Below are positions 7,913 to 17,400 of a stretch of 27,712 nt of DNA, in pieces. Position 1 is the first letter of the stretch. Every line of letters starts with the position of its first letter. Origin of the DNA: an uncultured Kiritimatiellota bacterium (GTDB lineage Bacteria > Verrucomicrobiota > Kiritimatiellia > RFP12 > UBA1067); the NCBI GenBank assembly GCA_934675625.1, contig CAKURH010000050.1:1-27712 (forward strand). Direction: 5' to 3'. Position numbers and translations under genes: made by a program. The notes under the pieces are model-generated. The model was given only the letters and a program-made list of their open reading frames with translations. It was not told where the DNA came from and ran no database searches.

Positions 7913-8494
7913 ATGATGACCCACGCCTTTACCTGCACCGGGCCGTATGCGGTTCTGATCATGCTTGGGATCAAGCGTGTGGAGAACCGCGGCCTGCTGC
8001 CGGAGCCGAGGCGGGGGCGTTGCGCCGTCAGCTGCTCGAAGTCCTTCTGCAAGGAGGAGTTCGGCGCGTTTGTCCACTGGGCATCGCGGGCCCTGTCGGC
8101 AGAAGACTTCGCGTTGATCCCGTCGTGGGCGGACGTGAAGGACTGGCCGGGCCAGATTGTCGGGGCGTGTGACTACGCGGCGCGCGGGCGGAATGACCTC
8201 GTTCTGGAGGCGGAGACGGTGCGGTCGTCGAAGGAAACCGGCCGTGGGCGGACGCGACAAGGCGCGTCCCTCCCGCAGACGCGACCGAGCGCGTCCCTCC
8301 CGTGGGACGAGGGCTATCCGTATTGGTGGGACTTGTCCGAGGTCGTTCGCTTCGACCGTCCGATTCCCTGCCGGGGAAACGTTGGGATGTGGCAACTGCC
8401 GCCCGCGCTTGCCGCAGAGGTCACGCGGGCGGATGCGCTGTCGCGTTTGATCGGCGCAAAAAACTCTTCTCCGTGTCTCCGTAACGCCGTGTGA
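7913..8494 (+). CDS. ASCH-domain (PUA-like) protein with an in-frame repeat insertion
   Basis: This 193-residue protein has the ASCH fold signature at its N-terminus: a GPYAVLIMLGIKRVENR motif like the 'PYASLI..G.KT.E.R' consensus of ASCH domains. A second conserved strand is VGACDYAARG, and the closing segment WWDLSEVVRF then GNVGMWQLP is typical of the C-terminal end of the domain. ASCH proteins are thought to bind RNA, some having nuclease or amidohydrolase activity; no role can be assigned. Between the two halves, residues from about 112 to 131 are encoded by a GC-rich palindromic tandem repeat and look foreign to the fold. ATG 7913 is followed by a second Met at 7916; neither has a strong Shine-Dalgarno sequence. 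A possible -10 (TACAAT, 7885-7890) lies in the 30-bp gap. Confidence 0.7.
   Translation: MMTHAFTCTGPYAVLIMLGIKRVENRGLLPEPRRGRCAVSCSKSFCKEEFGAFVHWASRALSAEDFALIPSWADVKDWPGQIVGACDYAARGRNDLVLEAETVRSSKETGRGRTRQGASLPQTRPSASLPWDEGYPYWWDLSEVVRFDRPIPCRGNVGMWQLPPALAAEVTRADALSRLIGAKNSSPCLRNAV
8250..8304. repeat. REP-like tandem palindromes inserted in the ASCH gene
   Basis: Two 27-bp units lie in tandem (8251-8277 and 8278-8304), differing at only a few bases. Each unit contains an inverted repeat: GGACGCG (8250-8256) with CGCGTCC (8263-8269), and GACGCG (8278-8283) with CGCGTC (8290-8295). Both have six-base loops and are followed by CTCCCG. The period is a multiple of three, so the host reading frame stays open. 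Confidence 0.75.
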
Positions 8495-8504
8495 GAGATT
8501 CAAA

Positions 8505-8581
8505 GCCCCTGCGCTTGGGCGTGTTCGCGAAAACGCAAAGTGGTGACGTGAACGCAGGGGCGCGTCGTGGTGTTGTATAAT
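8505..8581 (+). promoter_or_regulatory. 39-bp regulatory element copy 2 plus TATAAT, promoter of the mutarotase-transporter gene
   Basis: The element is at 8521-8559 (GTGTTCGCGAAAACGCAAAG ... CGTGAACGCAGGG) and TATAAT at 8576-8581, again 53 bp from the GTTCGC arm to the hexamer. Arms GTTCGCG (8523-8529) and CGTGAAC (8547-8553) can pair with one G-T wobble. Outer arms GCCCCTGC (8505-8512) and GCAGGGGC (8554-8561) are perfectly complementary, so the whole block is a larger imperfect palindrome. The start codon is nine bases after TATAAT. Confidence 0.75.
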
Positions 8582-8590
8582 GGACGAATC

Positions 8591-11086
8591 ATGTTCAGAA
8601 GAAAAATGATTCGCGTGTTTCGTCGGCTGCGTGTGACTCGTCAGCAATCTGTGTCTCGTCTGCTGTTCGCCGTCCTCGTCGCCGCGTCGGCTTCCTGCGC
8701 CTGTGCGCGCGTCGATGTCGATTGGGGCGAACGCTTCGACTTGCCGGGTATGGGCGTGGCGCGTCCGTTCGCCGGCGTGTCGCATGGCGTCGTGCTGCTT
8801 GCGGGAGGTTCCAACTTCCCCGACAGGCCGCTTGTCGCGGGCGGCGCGAAAGTCTACCACGACGAGATCCTGATGCTCGATCCGGCGGCGGCGCAGCCGA
8901 TGTGGCGCGTCGTCGGACGCTTGCCGCGTCCGCAGGGCGAGGGCGGGTCTGCGACGACGGCGCAGGGCGTCGTCTGCGTGGGCGGTGCGGTGGGACGCGA
9001 CGGTGCGGAGGTGGCGTCGTCGGCCTTTGTCCTGTCATGGGACGGCACGGCGGTCGTGCAGAAGCCCTTGCCGGACGTTCCGGTGCCGCTCGACAGGATG
9101 CCGGGCGTGGCGGCGTTGGGCGACGTGGTGTACGTGACGGGCTCGAACGTTCTCTGGAAGCTTGATCTCGCGGCAGATGCTCCGTGTTGGGCAGAGGCGC
9201 GCGAGGTCGCGGGGTTGCCCGCCGTCTTTGGTGTGCAACCGGTTCTTGTCGCGCAGAAGGGACGCCTCTTCCTCTTCCCCGGATACGATGCGCGGGCGGG
9301 CCGTGCGCTGTCCGCCCGGTTCGGCAAGACGTTCGTCGGCGCGTCCGCCGTGGCCGTCGGCGACCAGCACATCCTCTTCTTCGGCGGGGCGGACGAGGCG
9401 GTGTGGAACGCGAAGCCGCCGCCGGATCGCCCAGTCGGAGACTACCGTTTCGCCGAGACGATCCGCGCCTATTCGGTCGTGGGCGACGCCTGGTTCGAAT
9501 TGCCGGGCGGCGTGCCGCGCTGCGGCGCGGCGGTCGTGCGGCTGGACGACGGACGCCTCCTCGTCGCGGGCGGCGAGGTGAAACCGGGCGTTCGCACGCC
9601 GGAGTCGCGCCTCGGCACGTTCCGGCGTCCGCACGGCTACTCGTGGATCAACGTCGCCGTCATCGCCGTCTACCTGGCGGGCATGGCGCTGATGGGCGTC
9701 TGCTTCATGCGGCGCAACCGGTCGGCGGACGACTACTTCCGCGCCGGCGGCAAGCTGCCGTGGTGGGTCGTGTCGCTCTCGATCTATGCGACGATGTTCT
9801 CGTCCATCACCTTCATCTCCATTCCGGCGATGTCGTATCTCGACGACTGCCGTTACTACGTCATTTCCTTCGGCATTCTCATCCTCGCGTCGGTCGTGGC
9901 GAAGTGGTATCTGCCGTTCTTCCGGCGGCTCGACCTGACGAGCGCCTACGAATACCTCGAAGTCCGCTTCAATCCGCTTTGCCGGTCGTTCGCGTCCGCC
10001 GCGTTCGTCCTCTTCATGGTGGCGCGCACGGCCATCGTCACCTATCTGCCGGCGATCGCGATCTCGGCGGTGACGGACATCGACATCAACGTCGCCATCG
10101 TCGCGGTGACGGTCGTGACGGTCTTCTACTGCACGATCGGAGGCGTGGAGGCCGTCGTCTGGAGCGATTTCGTCCAGAGCGTCATCCTGATCGGCTCGAC
10201 CGCGCTGATTCTCGCGTTCCTCGTCTTCGGCACGGACGGCGGCCTTTCGGGATTCCTCAAGATGGGGGCCTCCGCCGGGAAGTTCCGGGTCTTCGACTTC
10301 GCCTTTGACTGGACGAAGCCGTGCTTCTGGGTCGTGCTGGTCGGCGGACTCGTCGCGAACCTCGCGAGCTACACGAGCGACCAGTGCGTCGTGCAGCGGT
10401 ACATGACGACGCCGGACGAGAAGGGCGCGGCGAAGTCCATCATCTTCAACGGCGTCCTCTCGTTCGTGAACTGTTTCGTGTTCTTCGTCCTCGGCGTCGC
10501 GCTTTGGACGTTCTACAAGTCGCATCCCGCGCTCCTGGACGTGATGATGCCGAAGAACGACGCGATCCTGCCGCTCTTCATCGGCAACGATCTGCCGGTC
10601 GGGCTCTCCGGGCTCGTCCTCGCCGCCGTCGCGGCTGCGACGATGTCCACGCTCTCCGCCAACCTCAACGCGGCGGCGAGCGCAATCACGGTCGATTTCT
10701 GCCAGCGGTATTGGATGAGAGGTTCGAGGGGTTCGCACAAGCTGCTGGTCTGCGGCAAGGTCTCGACGGTGGCCGTCGGCATGTTCGGCGGCGCGATGGC
10801 GCTGGGGCTCGCGAACGCCGACATCGGGAACGTCTACGACCAGTTCCAGCGTTTCCTCGGCGTGCTGACGGGCGGGCTCGGGTGCCTCTTCTTCATGGGC
10901 ATCTTCATGAGGCGCGTGAACGGCTTCGGGGCGACGTGCGGCCTCGTCGCGAACTACGCCGTCTGCCTGTTTCTCGACCAGGTCTCGTTCGCGGGCAAGC
11001 CGCACCTGCTGCTCTACGGCTTCCTCGGCCTCGTCGCGTGCCTGATCGTCGCCCCGCTTGCCAGCCGCGTGCGCAGACGGGACTAA
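8591..11086 (+). CDS. Kelch-repeat (NanM-like) mutarotase fused to a sodium:solute symporter (SSS) transporter
   Basis: This protein of about 831 residues starts with a basic N-terminus and a hydrophobic segment (SRLLFAVLVAASASCACA), a signal peptide or anchor. Residues about 40-330 are a Kelch-type beta-propeller with repeated glycine motifs (LLAGGSNF, VCVGGAVG, LFFGGAD, LLVAGGE), matching the cyclically permuted mutarotase family related to sialic acid epimerase NanM. From about residue 348 the rest is an SSS transporter of some 13 membrane segments, with the family motif RSADDYFRAGGKLPWW (about 377-392) and Na+-symporter segments. I infer that sugar anomerisation outside the membrane is coupled to Na+-driven uptake, probably of sialic acid. 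ATG 8591 is nine bases after TATAAT; an internal ATG at 8606 is an alternative. Confidence 0.85.
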   Translation: MFRRKMIRVFRRLRVTRQQSVSRLLFAVLVAASASCACARVDVDWGERFDLPGMGVARPFAGVSHGVVLLAGGSNFPDRPLVAGGAKVYHDEILMLDPAAAQPMWRVVGRLPRPQGEGGSATTAQGVVCVGGAVGRDGAEVASSAFVLSWDGTAVVQKPLPDVPVPLDRMPGVAALGDVVYVTGSNVLWKLDLAADAPCWAEAREVAGLPAVFGVQPVLVAQKGRLFLFPGYDARAGRALSARFGKTFVGASAVAVGDQHILFFGGADEAVWNAKPPPDRPVGDYRFAETIRAYSVVGDAWFELPGGVPRCGAAVVRLDDGRLLVAGGEVKPGVRTPESRLGTFRRPHGYSWINVAVIAVYLAGMALMGVCFMRRNRSADDYFRAGGKLPWWVVSLSIYATMFSSITFISIPAMSYLDDCRYYVISFGILILASVVAKWYLPFFRRLDLTSAYEYLEVRFNPLCRSFASAAFVLFMVARTAIVTYLPAIAISAVTDIDINVAIVAVTVVTVFYCTIGGVEAVVWSDFVQSVILIGSTALILAFLVFGTDGGLSGFLKMGASAGKFRVFDFAFDWTKPCFWVVLVGGLVANLASYTSDQCVVQRYMTTPDEKGAAKSIIFNGVLSFVNCFVFFVLGVALWTFYKSHPALLDVMMPKNDAILPLFIGNDLPVGLSGLVLAAVAAATMSTLSANLNAAASAITVDFCQRYWMRGSRGSHKLLVCGKVSTVAVGMFGGAMALGLANADIGNVYDQFQRFLGVLTGGLGCLFFMGIFMRRVNGFGATCGLVANYAVCLFLDQVSFAGKPHLLLYGFLGLVACLIVAPLASRVRRRD

Positions 11087-11100
11087 AACAGCCGACATGG

Positions 11101-11161
11101 ATGTTTGCGAAAACGCAAAGTGATGGCGTGAACGCAGGGTGTGGTGGTAATATGGTAAAAT
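11101..11161 (+). promoter_or_regulatory. 39-bp regulatory element copy 3 plus -10 box, promoter of the LamG/GH39-BNR operon
   Basis: The element is at 11101-11139 (ATGTTTGCGAAAACGCAAAG ... GCGTGAACGCAGGG), with TGGTAAAAT ending at 11161. The arm-to-hexamer distance is 53 bp, as in copies 1 and 2. Downstream, the transcribed leader (GCACGCTGAAACTTGGAAAA and GGAAATCA) closely matches the leader after copy 5, so the conserved cassette extends to about 11189. Confidence 0.75.
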
Positions 11162-11214
11162 GCACGCTGAAACTTGGAAAAGGAAATCAGACCAACTAGA
11201 AAGGACGAAAGCAG

Positions 11215-14200
11215 ATGATCAAGGTAATAAGGGAAATCCTGTCCGCTGTTGTTGTGGTGTGCGCCGTGCCGCTGTTGGCGGTTGAACTCCCGAATCCGCT
11301 GGCGTGGTTCGACCTGAAAGACGTCTCGTCGGGCGTTGTGCGGGACGCCTCGGGCAACGGCTGCGATCTCACGCTCGGGCCGACGGTCGCCGTGGTGGAC
11401 GACGAGACGGTCGGCAGGGCGCTGGAGGTGACGGGGCAGACGTCGGACTGGGCTACGTTCACCTGTCCCGTCGTGACGAACACGACCATTGCGTTCTGGA
11501 TGAACCGCACGGCCGAAGACGCCTCGATCCTGGTGGACGGAACGGAGCAGAACCTCTACCCGTATGTCCTCTCGTCCGGCTATTCCGGCTTTGCGGTCAA
11601 CTGGTGGCGCAATTCGGACGGGGCGTCGTTCATTGACCAGCAGAACGATCCCCAGACGAACTTCAGCGGCCCGACGGCGGCGCGCGAAGAATGGCATCAC
11701 GTCGCGTTCGCCGTCGACTATGCGGACGACGGCGCGTATGGCACGCTGACGTGTCGGGCGTATCTCGACGGCGTGCTGGTCGCGACCACCGAACAGGCGA
11801 ACAATCGCGCCATGCGTGCGGCGGGACAGGCGAGGACCTGTCTCTTGAACAGGTCTAAAGGAGATGTCCGCCCCTGCTCGGGGCGCTTCGCCGACTTCCG
11901 CTTCTATGATGTCGCGCTGACCGCCGCGCAGGTTCGCGGGATCGTCGGCACGAAACTGCCGCGCCGCCTTGTCCTGCGCTACGCCTTCGACGCGTTGCTG
12001 GAGGGGGGCGATGCCAACGGGCGCTCTCAAGTCGCGGAGACGACAGGGCAGGGGACACCCCTGACGCTTTGCGCGAACACGACCTTGGTGGACGACGGCG
12101 TGGACGGCAAGGCCCTGCGCTTCATGGGGACGGACGAGGTCGGGGCGTTCACGCAGACGCCGAACGTCTTGCTGCAGGAACGGACGATCTCGGTGTGGCT
12201 GCGTCCGTCGAGCCGCTGCACGGAAATGGACGCTCAGTCCGCGAACCCCTATCCGCGCCTGTTCGAGTTCCCTTCGCTGAACGGCGGCATGGGGCAGTTC
12301 GGTTCGTATGCGAGCCAGAGCCGAAGCTTCCTGTTCGTGCCGCCGGGACAGGGAACGACATCCCGCGTTTCCGCGTCGGCCGGCGTGGCCGAGCTGGACA
12401 CGTGGAGTCACTTGGCGATTGTCGAGCGGTTGGATGCCGAAGGGCTCTGCCGCGGCGAACTTTACGTGAACGGCGAGCCGTGTGCGGTCGGAACTGACGC
12501 CTACGAACTCGTGACGAGCGCGGGGACGCAACGGCTTTATCTCGGCAACAACAGCGCGCTCGGCAACCGCTACTACTGCGGCGACATGGACGATTTCCGT
12601 CTCTACAGCTACGCGCTTTCCGCCGACGAGATCCGACGCCTGTACCGTGGCCTCGCGCAGGTTGAGGCCGGCGAGGACTTCACGGTCGCCGGAACGCGAG
12701 GCGTCCTGCACGGGCGGGTCGCGGCGAACGCGGGAGATGGCTATCGCAAGGGCTATGCGGGCGAGGTCGCCTGGTCGCTCGTCTCGGCGCCGGAAGGTCG
12801 TTCGGCGGCAATCCTGAACCCGGCCTCGGCCGAGACGGCCGTCTCCCTGTCAGGGGAAGGCACGTACGTCTTCCGCCTGTCGGTCAGCGACCTCGGCGTG
12901 ACGCGGAGCGACGAGGTGGCCGTCACGTGCGTGGCGGAAGACGCGGCGAACGCGGCGCCGTCCGTTGCCGTCACGGCAGGGGAATCGGCGCTCACCTTGC
13001 CGGACGCGGCGACGCTGACGGCGACCGTCACGGACGACGGCCGGCCCGCGCCCGCCAAGGCGCGCGTCCGCTGGTCGAAGAAGGCGGGGCCGGGCGGCGT
13101 CTGGTTCGAGTCGGACGATGCCCTCGTCACGCGGGCGAGCTTTGGCGCGGCGGGCGCTTACGTGCTGACGTGCACGGCGGACGACGGGCAGTCGCAGGCG
13201 TCTGCGGATGTCGCGGTTGCGGTTGCAGACCGGGCGGACGGCCTGAACCTCAATGACGGCCTTCTGCGGTACTGGTCGCTGGACGGGCAGGCCGACCCCT
13301 ACTTCAAGGAGGCCGTGACGGGGTCGGCGGCGTTCACGAAGCCGAACTACACGACACGTCGTCACGTGAAGGGCAAGGTCGGCAACGGCGTGCGCGCCTC
13401 GGCTTATTCGGGCGAGGGCGCGTATTTCAGCGCGGGCAGTCCGGTCGGCGAGGTCGGCCAAGCGGCGGACGCGAACGGCACGGCCTATTCCGCCAACCCG
13501 CCGCCGTTGAACGACTACCTGACGATCAGCGCGTGGATCTGCATCGTCCCCGAAGACGAAAACCTCAAGGCGGGCACGGTCTGCGGCGCGTCGATTGTCG
13601 GACAGAGCCATACGTTCGGACTCCGCTACAACGAGAAGTTTTCTGCGAATGCGGCTGTGAACGAGGGCGGATTCACGCTTTTCCAGCAGGGGCGCGGCGG
13701 TTCGGACGCCTCCGGCTCGGTCTCGTATTCGATGGTGCACTGGCCGGCGCCGGAGGTCACTCCGGTCGGACGCTGGATGCACGTCTGCGCCGTGCTTGCG
13801 CGCAATCAGGCGGACAACGCCCTCTGGGAAATGTGGTATGACGGCGTGAAGCAGAAGGCCAAGTCTTCGACAAGTCAGGCGCGAGGGCGCGTGAACGCGA
13901 ATCCGGTGCTGATCGCGGGCATGGCCTACACGTCGAAAGGCGATTACAACGGCAACTGGCCGGCGGGCGATGGGGACACATTCCTCTCCCGCACGTTCCC
14001 CGGCATTGTGGACGAGGTGCGCATCTGGTCGCGCAAGCTGACGGCGGCGGAGATCCGCTTTCTCGCGGCGAATCCGATTCCGGGCGCGAACCGGGGCCCG
14101 AGCGTCGACACGCCGACGACGGCGAATGCGACGCCCTTGTCCAAGTGTCCGACGGTCGTCGCCTCCGCCGCGTTCGCGGACAGGCTCCCGGAGGGCGGCT

Positions 14201-14406
14201 CGCTGGCCTGCGAGTGGGCCGTCGTCTCGGGCGATGCAACGTGCGCCGTCTTCGGCGACAAGACGGCGCACGAGACGACGTTCACGGCGCGGAAGAAGGG
14301 CGTTTACGTCCTTCAGCTCAAGGTCACGGACGGCGAGCGCACGGTCTGGTCGCGGCCGCTGACGGTCGAAGTCAAGGCGCCGGGCGTGGCGTTGCTGATT
14401 CGCTGA
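11215..14406 (+). CDS. large secreted surface protein with three LamG-like and three PKD/Ig-like domains
   Basis: This 1063-residue protein has an N-terminal signal peptide (REILSAVVVVCAVPLLAVE). Three concanavalin A/LamG-type domains are recognisable by their shared closing strand: GRFADFRFYDVALTAAQVRG near 221-240, GDMDDFRLYSYALSADEIRR near 456-475, and GIVDEVRIWSRKLTAAEIRF near 930-949. Ig/PKD-like modules lie at about 483-576, 580-675 and 961-1055. No catalytic residues or glycosidase motif are visible, so glycan binding or adhesion is the likely role. It ends in GVALLIR, a tail shared with the passenger-type protein at 18793-20865. AAGGA lies nine bases before ATG 11215. The next gene starts 21 bp after the stop with its own strong Shine-Dalgarno sequence, indicating an operon. 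Confidence 0.8.
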   Translation: MIKVIREILSAVVVVCAVPLLAVELPNPLAWFDLKDVSSGVVRDASGNGCDLTLGPTVAVVDDETVGRALEVTGQTSDWATFTCPVVTNTTIAFWMNRTAEDASILVDGTEQNLYPYVLSSGYSGFAVNWWRNSDGASFIDQQNDPQTNFSGPTAAREEWHHVAFAVDYADDGAYGTLTCRAYLDGVLVATTEQANNRAMRAAGQARTCLLNRSKGDVRPCSGRFADFRFYDVALTAAQVRGIVGTKLPRRLVLRYAFDALLEGGDANGRSQVAETTGQGTPLTLCANTTLVDDGVDGKALRFMGTDEVGAFTQTPNVLLQERTISVWLRPSSRCTEMDAQSANPYPRLFEFPSLNGGMGQFGSYASQSRSFLFVPPGQGTTSRVSASAGVAELDTWSHLAIVERLDAEGLCRGELYVNGEPCAVGTDAYELVTSAGTQRLYLGNNSALGNRYYCGDMDDFRLYSYALSADEIRRLYRGLAQVEAGEDFTVAGTRGVLHGRVAANAGDGYRKGYAGEVAWSLVSAPEGRSAAILNPASAETAVSLSGEGTYVFRLSVSDLGVTRSDEVAVTCVAEDAANAAPSVAVTAGESALTLPDAATLTATVTDDGRPAPAKARVRWSKKAGPGGVWFESDDALVTRASFGAAGAYVLTCTADDGQSQASADVAVAVADRADGLNLNDGLLRYWSLDGQADPYFKEAVTGSAAFTKPNYTTRRHVKGKVGNGVRASAYSGEGAYFSAGSPVGEVGQAADANGTAYSANPPPLNDYLTISAWICIVPEDENLKAGTVCGASIVGQSHTFGLRYNEKFSANAAVNEGGFTLFQQGRGGSDASGSVSYSMVHWPAPEVTPVGRWMHVCAVLARNQADNALWEMWYDGVKQKAKSSTSQARGRVNANPVLIAGMAYTSKGDYNGNWPAGDGDTFLSRTFPGIVDEVRIWSRKLTAAEIRFLAANPIPGANRGPSVDTPTTANATPLSKCPTVVASAAFADRLPEGGSLACEWAVVSGDATCAVFGDKTAHETTFTARKKGVYVLQLKVTDGERTVWSRPLTVEVKAPGVALLIR

Positions 14407-14427
14407 ACAAAGGAGGGAGGAGAGACG

Positions 14428-17400
14428 ATGGACATTCGGTTGAGGCATTCGCTTGGGCTTCTGCTGGCGGCTTCGCTCATGTGCGCGGCGCGGGCGGCCG
14501 AGCCGGCGGCGACGGCCACGGTCACGGTCGACCTGCGCACGACGTTGGGGCCGATCAAGCCGATGCACGCGGTCAACAACGGACCGAGCCCGAAGAAGCC
14601 CGCCGGCGACCAGGTGGTTGGCAACTTCGAGGAATACAAGGCGGCGCGCATTCCCGCCGCCCGCATCCATGACGCGGCGTTCCATGCGGGTTATGGCGGA
14701 GAGCATACGGTGGACATCTCCGCCATCTTCCCCGACTTCGAGGCCGATGCCGACGACCCGAAGAGCTATGACTTCGTCTGCACCGACCATTATCTGGACG
14801 CGATCCGGCGCGCGGGCACGGAGGTCTTCTTCCGGCTTGGGCAGAAGATCGAGCATGGGCCGAAGAAGTATGGCGTTCTGCCGCCCAAGGACTTCGACAA
14901 ATGGGCGCGCATCTGCGAGCATGTCGTGCGTCACTACAACGAAGGCTGGGGCTGGGGCGCGGACACGGCGTGGACGACCCAGAACGTCGTTTGGTCGAAC
15001 CAGTTCAACATCGCCTACTGGGAGATCTGGAACGAGCCGGACCTCGATTCGTCCGACACGGCGTTGCCGAAGAATCCGCGCACGTGGGGCGGCTCCGTCA
15101 CCAATTTCTTCGAGTTCTACGAAGTCACGGCGAAACGCCTGAAAGGGCGGTTCCCGGAGCTGAAGGTCGGCGGGCCGGCCATTGCGGGGGACGAGCGATG
15201 GGCTGCGCGGTTCCTGGACTACTGCCGCGACCGCCGCGTGCCGCTGGACTTCTTTTCCTGGCACACCTACGCCCGTGCCCCAGGCCCTGTCGCCGCGAAG
15301 GCGGAGCGAATGCGCAAGCTTCTGGACGCGCGCGGGTTCTCGCGCACGGAATCGATCCTGAACGAATGGAACTACGTAAAGGGATGGGTGAACGACTTCG
15401 TCTACTCGCTTCGCGTCGAGTCGGGCGACCTGAACCTCAAGTGCGCGGCGTTCATCGCGGCGACGATGGTCGAGTGCCAGTCTCGTCCGGTCGACATGCT
15501 GATGTATTACGACGCCCGCATCGGGACTTCGATGAACGGCCTCTTCGCGCCCGTCACCTGCTGGCCGCTCAAGGGATACTATCCGTTCTACCTCTGGTCG
15601 AAGCTGATGGACTGCGGCACACAGGTCGCCTGCACGGTGACGGACGCGCCGGGGCTGCGCGGCGTCGCCAACGCGGGGGGCTCCGAGAAGCGCGATCATC
15701 CGGTTTCCGGGCAGTATCACGCGACGGCGGCGCGACGGGCGGATGGCTCGGGCGCGGTCTTGCTTGTCCGCTACAGCGACGACGACAACACGTCCGAACA
15801 GGGCGAGGTTCGCCTGCGCTTTCAAGGGGCAAGGGTTGTGGACGTGCGCTGTCTTCTGACAGATCTCGTGCGCACCTGCACGGAAGTTCCCGTCGATGTC
15901 GAGCCCGACGGTACGGTGCGCGTCCGGTTGCTGCCGAACGCCTTTGCGCTGGTCGAATTCGGCGGCTGTGGCGCAGGAGGCGACGCGCTCGCCTTCACGG
16001 GCGAGACGCGGCAAGGCGTGTTGGTGGAGTCGCCGGGCGGCACGGCGCAGAGCTTCGCCTGCTGGGTCAAGGCCGAGGGCTGCGGAAAGGGCGACAGGCC
16101 CTACGACCGCATCGTGCAGACGCCGAGCTGGCATTTGCACACGGTCGCCGCGCCGGACGCGGTGTCGTCCCTGACGTTCGGTTACACGGGAAAGGACGGA
16201 AAGATCGTCAGCGTGGGCGACATTGACCCCATTCTCTTCGGCGAATGGCAGCACGTCGCCGTCACGTATTCGGCAGACGGGTTCCGCATCTACCTGAACG
16301 GCGTCGGCATGGGCCTCCCGTTGACGCGGAATCTGCCGGAGCGGCTTCGGCCGGGCTTCGCCTGCCTCGCCAATTCGGCTGTTGGCGGGAGTCGTCCGCT
16401 GAAAGGGCGAATGGCCGGTGCGCGCTTCTGGAATCGTGCGCTGACGGCGCCGGAGGTCGCGAGGCTGGCGGCGGTGACGCCGGACGGGCGCGCGGTGAAG
16501 CGCCCGAAAACGGCTTTGCCGAAGGCGGACGACCTTCTGCCGGTCGTGGACATTTCGGGCGACGCCTCCCGCCAGACGGTGATCGCCGAGGGGACGAAAG
16601 ACCGCTATGAAGGCCACCCCACCACGCTGCTCGCCGACGACGGCAGGACGATGTTCTGCGTCTGGACGACGGGGCACGGCGGGCCGTGCGGGCCGATGGC
16701 GCGGTCGGACGACGGCGGGCGCACGTGGCGACGGCTCGATTCGATCCTGCCGCCCGCCTATGCGCGGACGCACGCCAACTGCCCCGTCCTCCAGAAAGTC
16801 AAGGGCCCGGACGGCAGGACGCGCTACTTCGTGTACAGTTCAAAGGCGAGAGAAGGGCGAGGGCTTGGCGTCCTCATGAGCGAAGACCTCGGAAGAAGCT
16901 GGGTCGAGCGGCCCTGCCAGCCGCAGCTCTCCGCCGGCATGCCGCCGACGGGCCTGATGGAACTAAAGGACGGCACGGTCGCGCTGTTCGGACAGGTCTT
17001 CAAGGACAAGGCGCGGGCGAAGGACCGTCCGACCGACGACCAGGCCGTCTGGATGGCAATCTCAAAGGACGGCGGACGTACCTACGGCGAAATGCGCCGC
17101 GTGATGGAGGCCGCAAGCCGCAATCTCTGCGAGCCCTGCTGTCTCCGTTCGCCGGACGGGCGTTCTCTGCTCCTTCTCGCGCGCGAGAACCGCCACAGGG
17201 GACGAAGCATGATGGCGTTCTCGCACGACGAGGGGCGCACGTGGACGACGCCCGCGGACACGCCCTGGGCGCTCACGGGCGACCGCCACGAGGGCGTCCT
17301 GCTGCCGGACGGCCGCTACGTGATCGCCTTCCGCGACCAGGCCGTCGGCTCGCCGACGCGCGGACAGTACATGGCCTGGGTCGGCACGTTCGACGACCTC

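Noticed and set aside
7649..8304. CRISPR-like arrays
   Set aside because: The repeats are tandem without spacers and lie in coding frames; no cas genes are present.
8505..8561. Element considered as an integron attC-type site
   Set aside because: The arms do not fit the RYYYAAC/GTTRRRY core pattern, copies are fixed relative to promoters, and no integrase is present.
12850..16773. 1307-codon minus-strand open frame
   Set aside because: It crosses the boundary of two well-supported + strand genes, is composed mostly of Arg/Ala/Val/His, and has no recognisable motif or start signal. It is a shadow of GC-rich codons.
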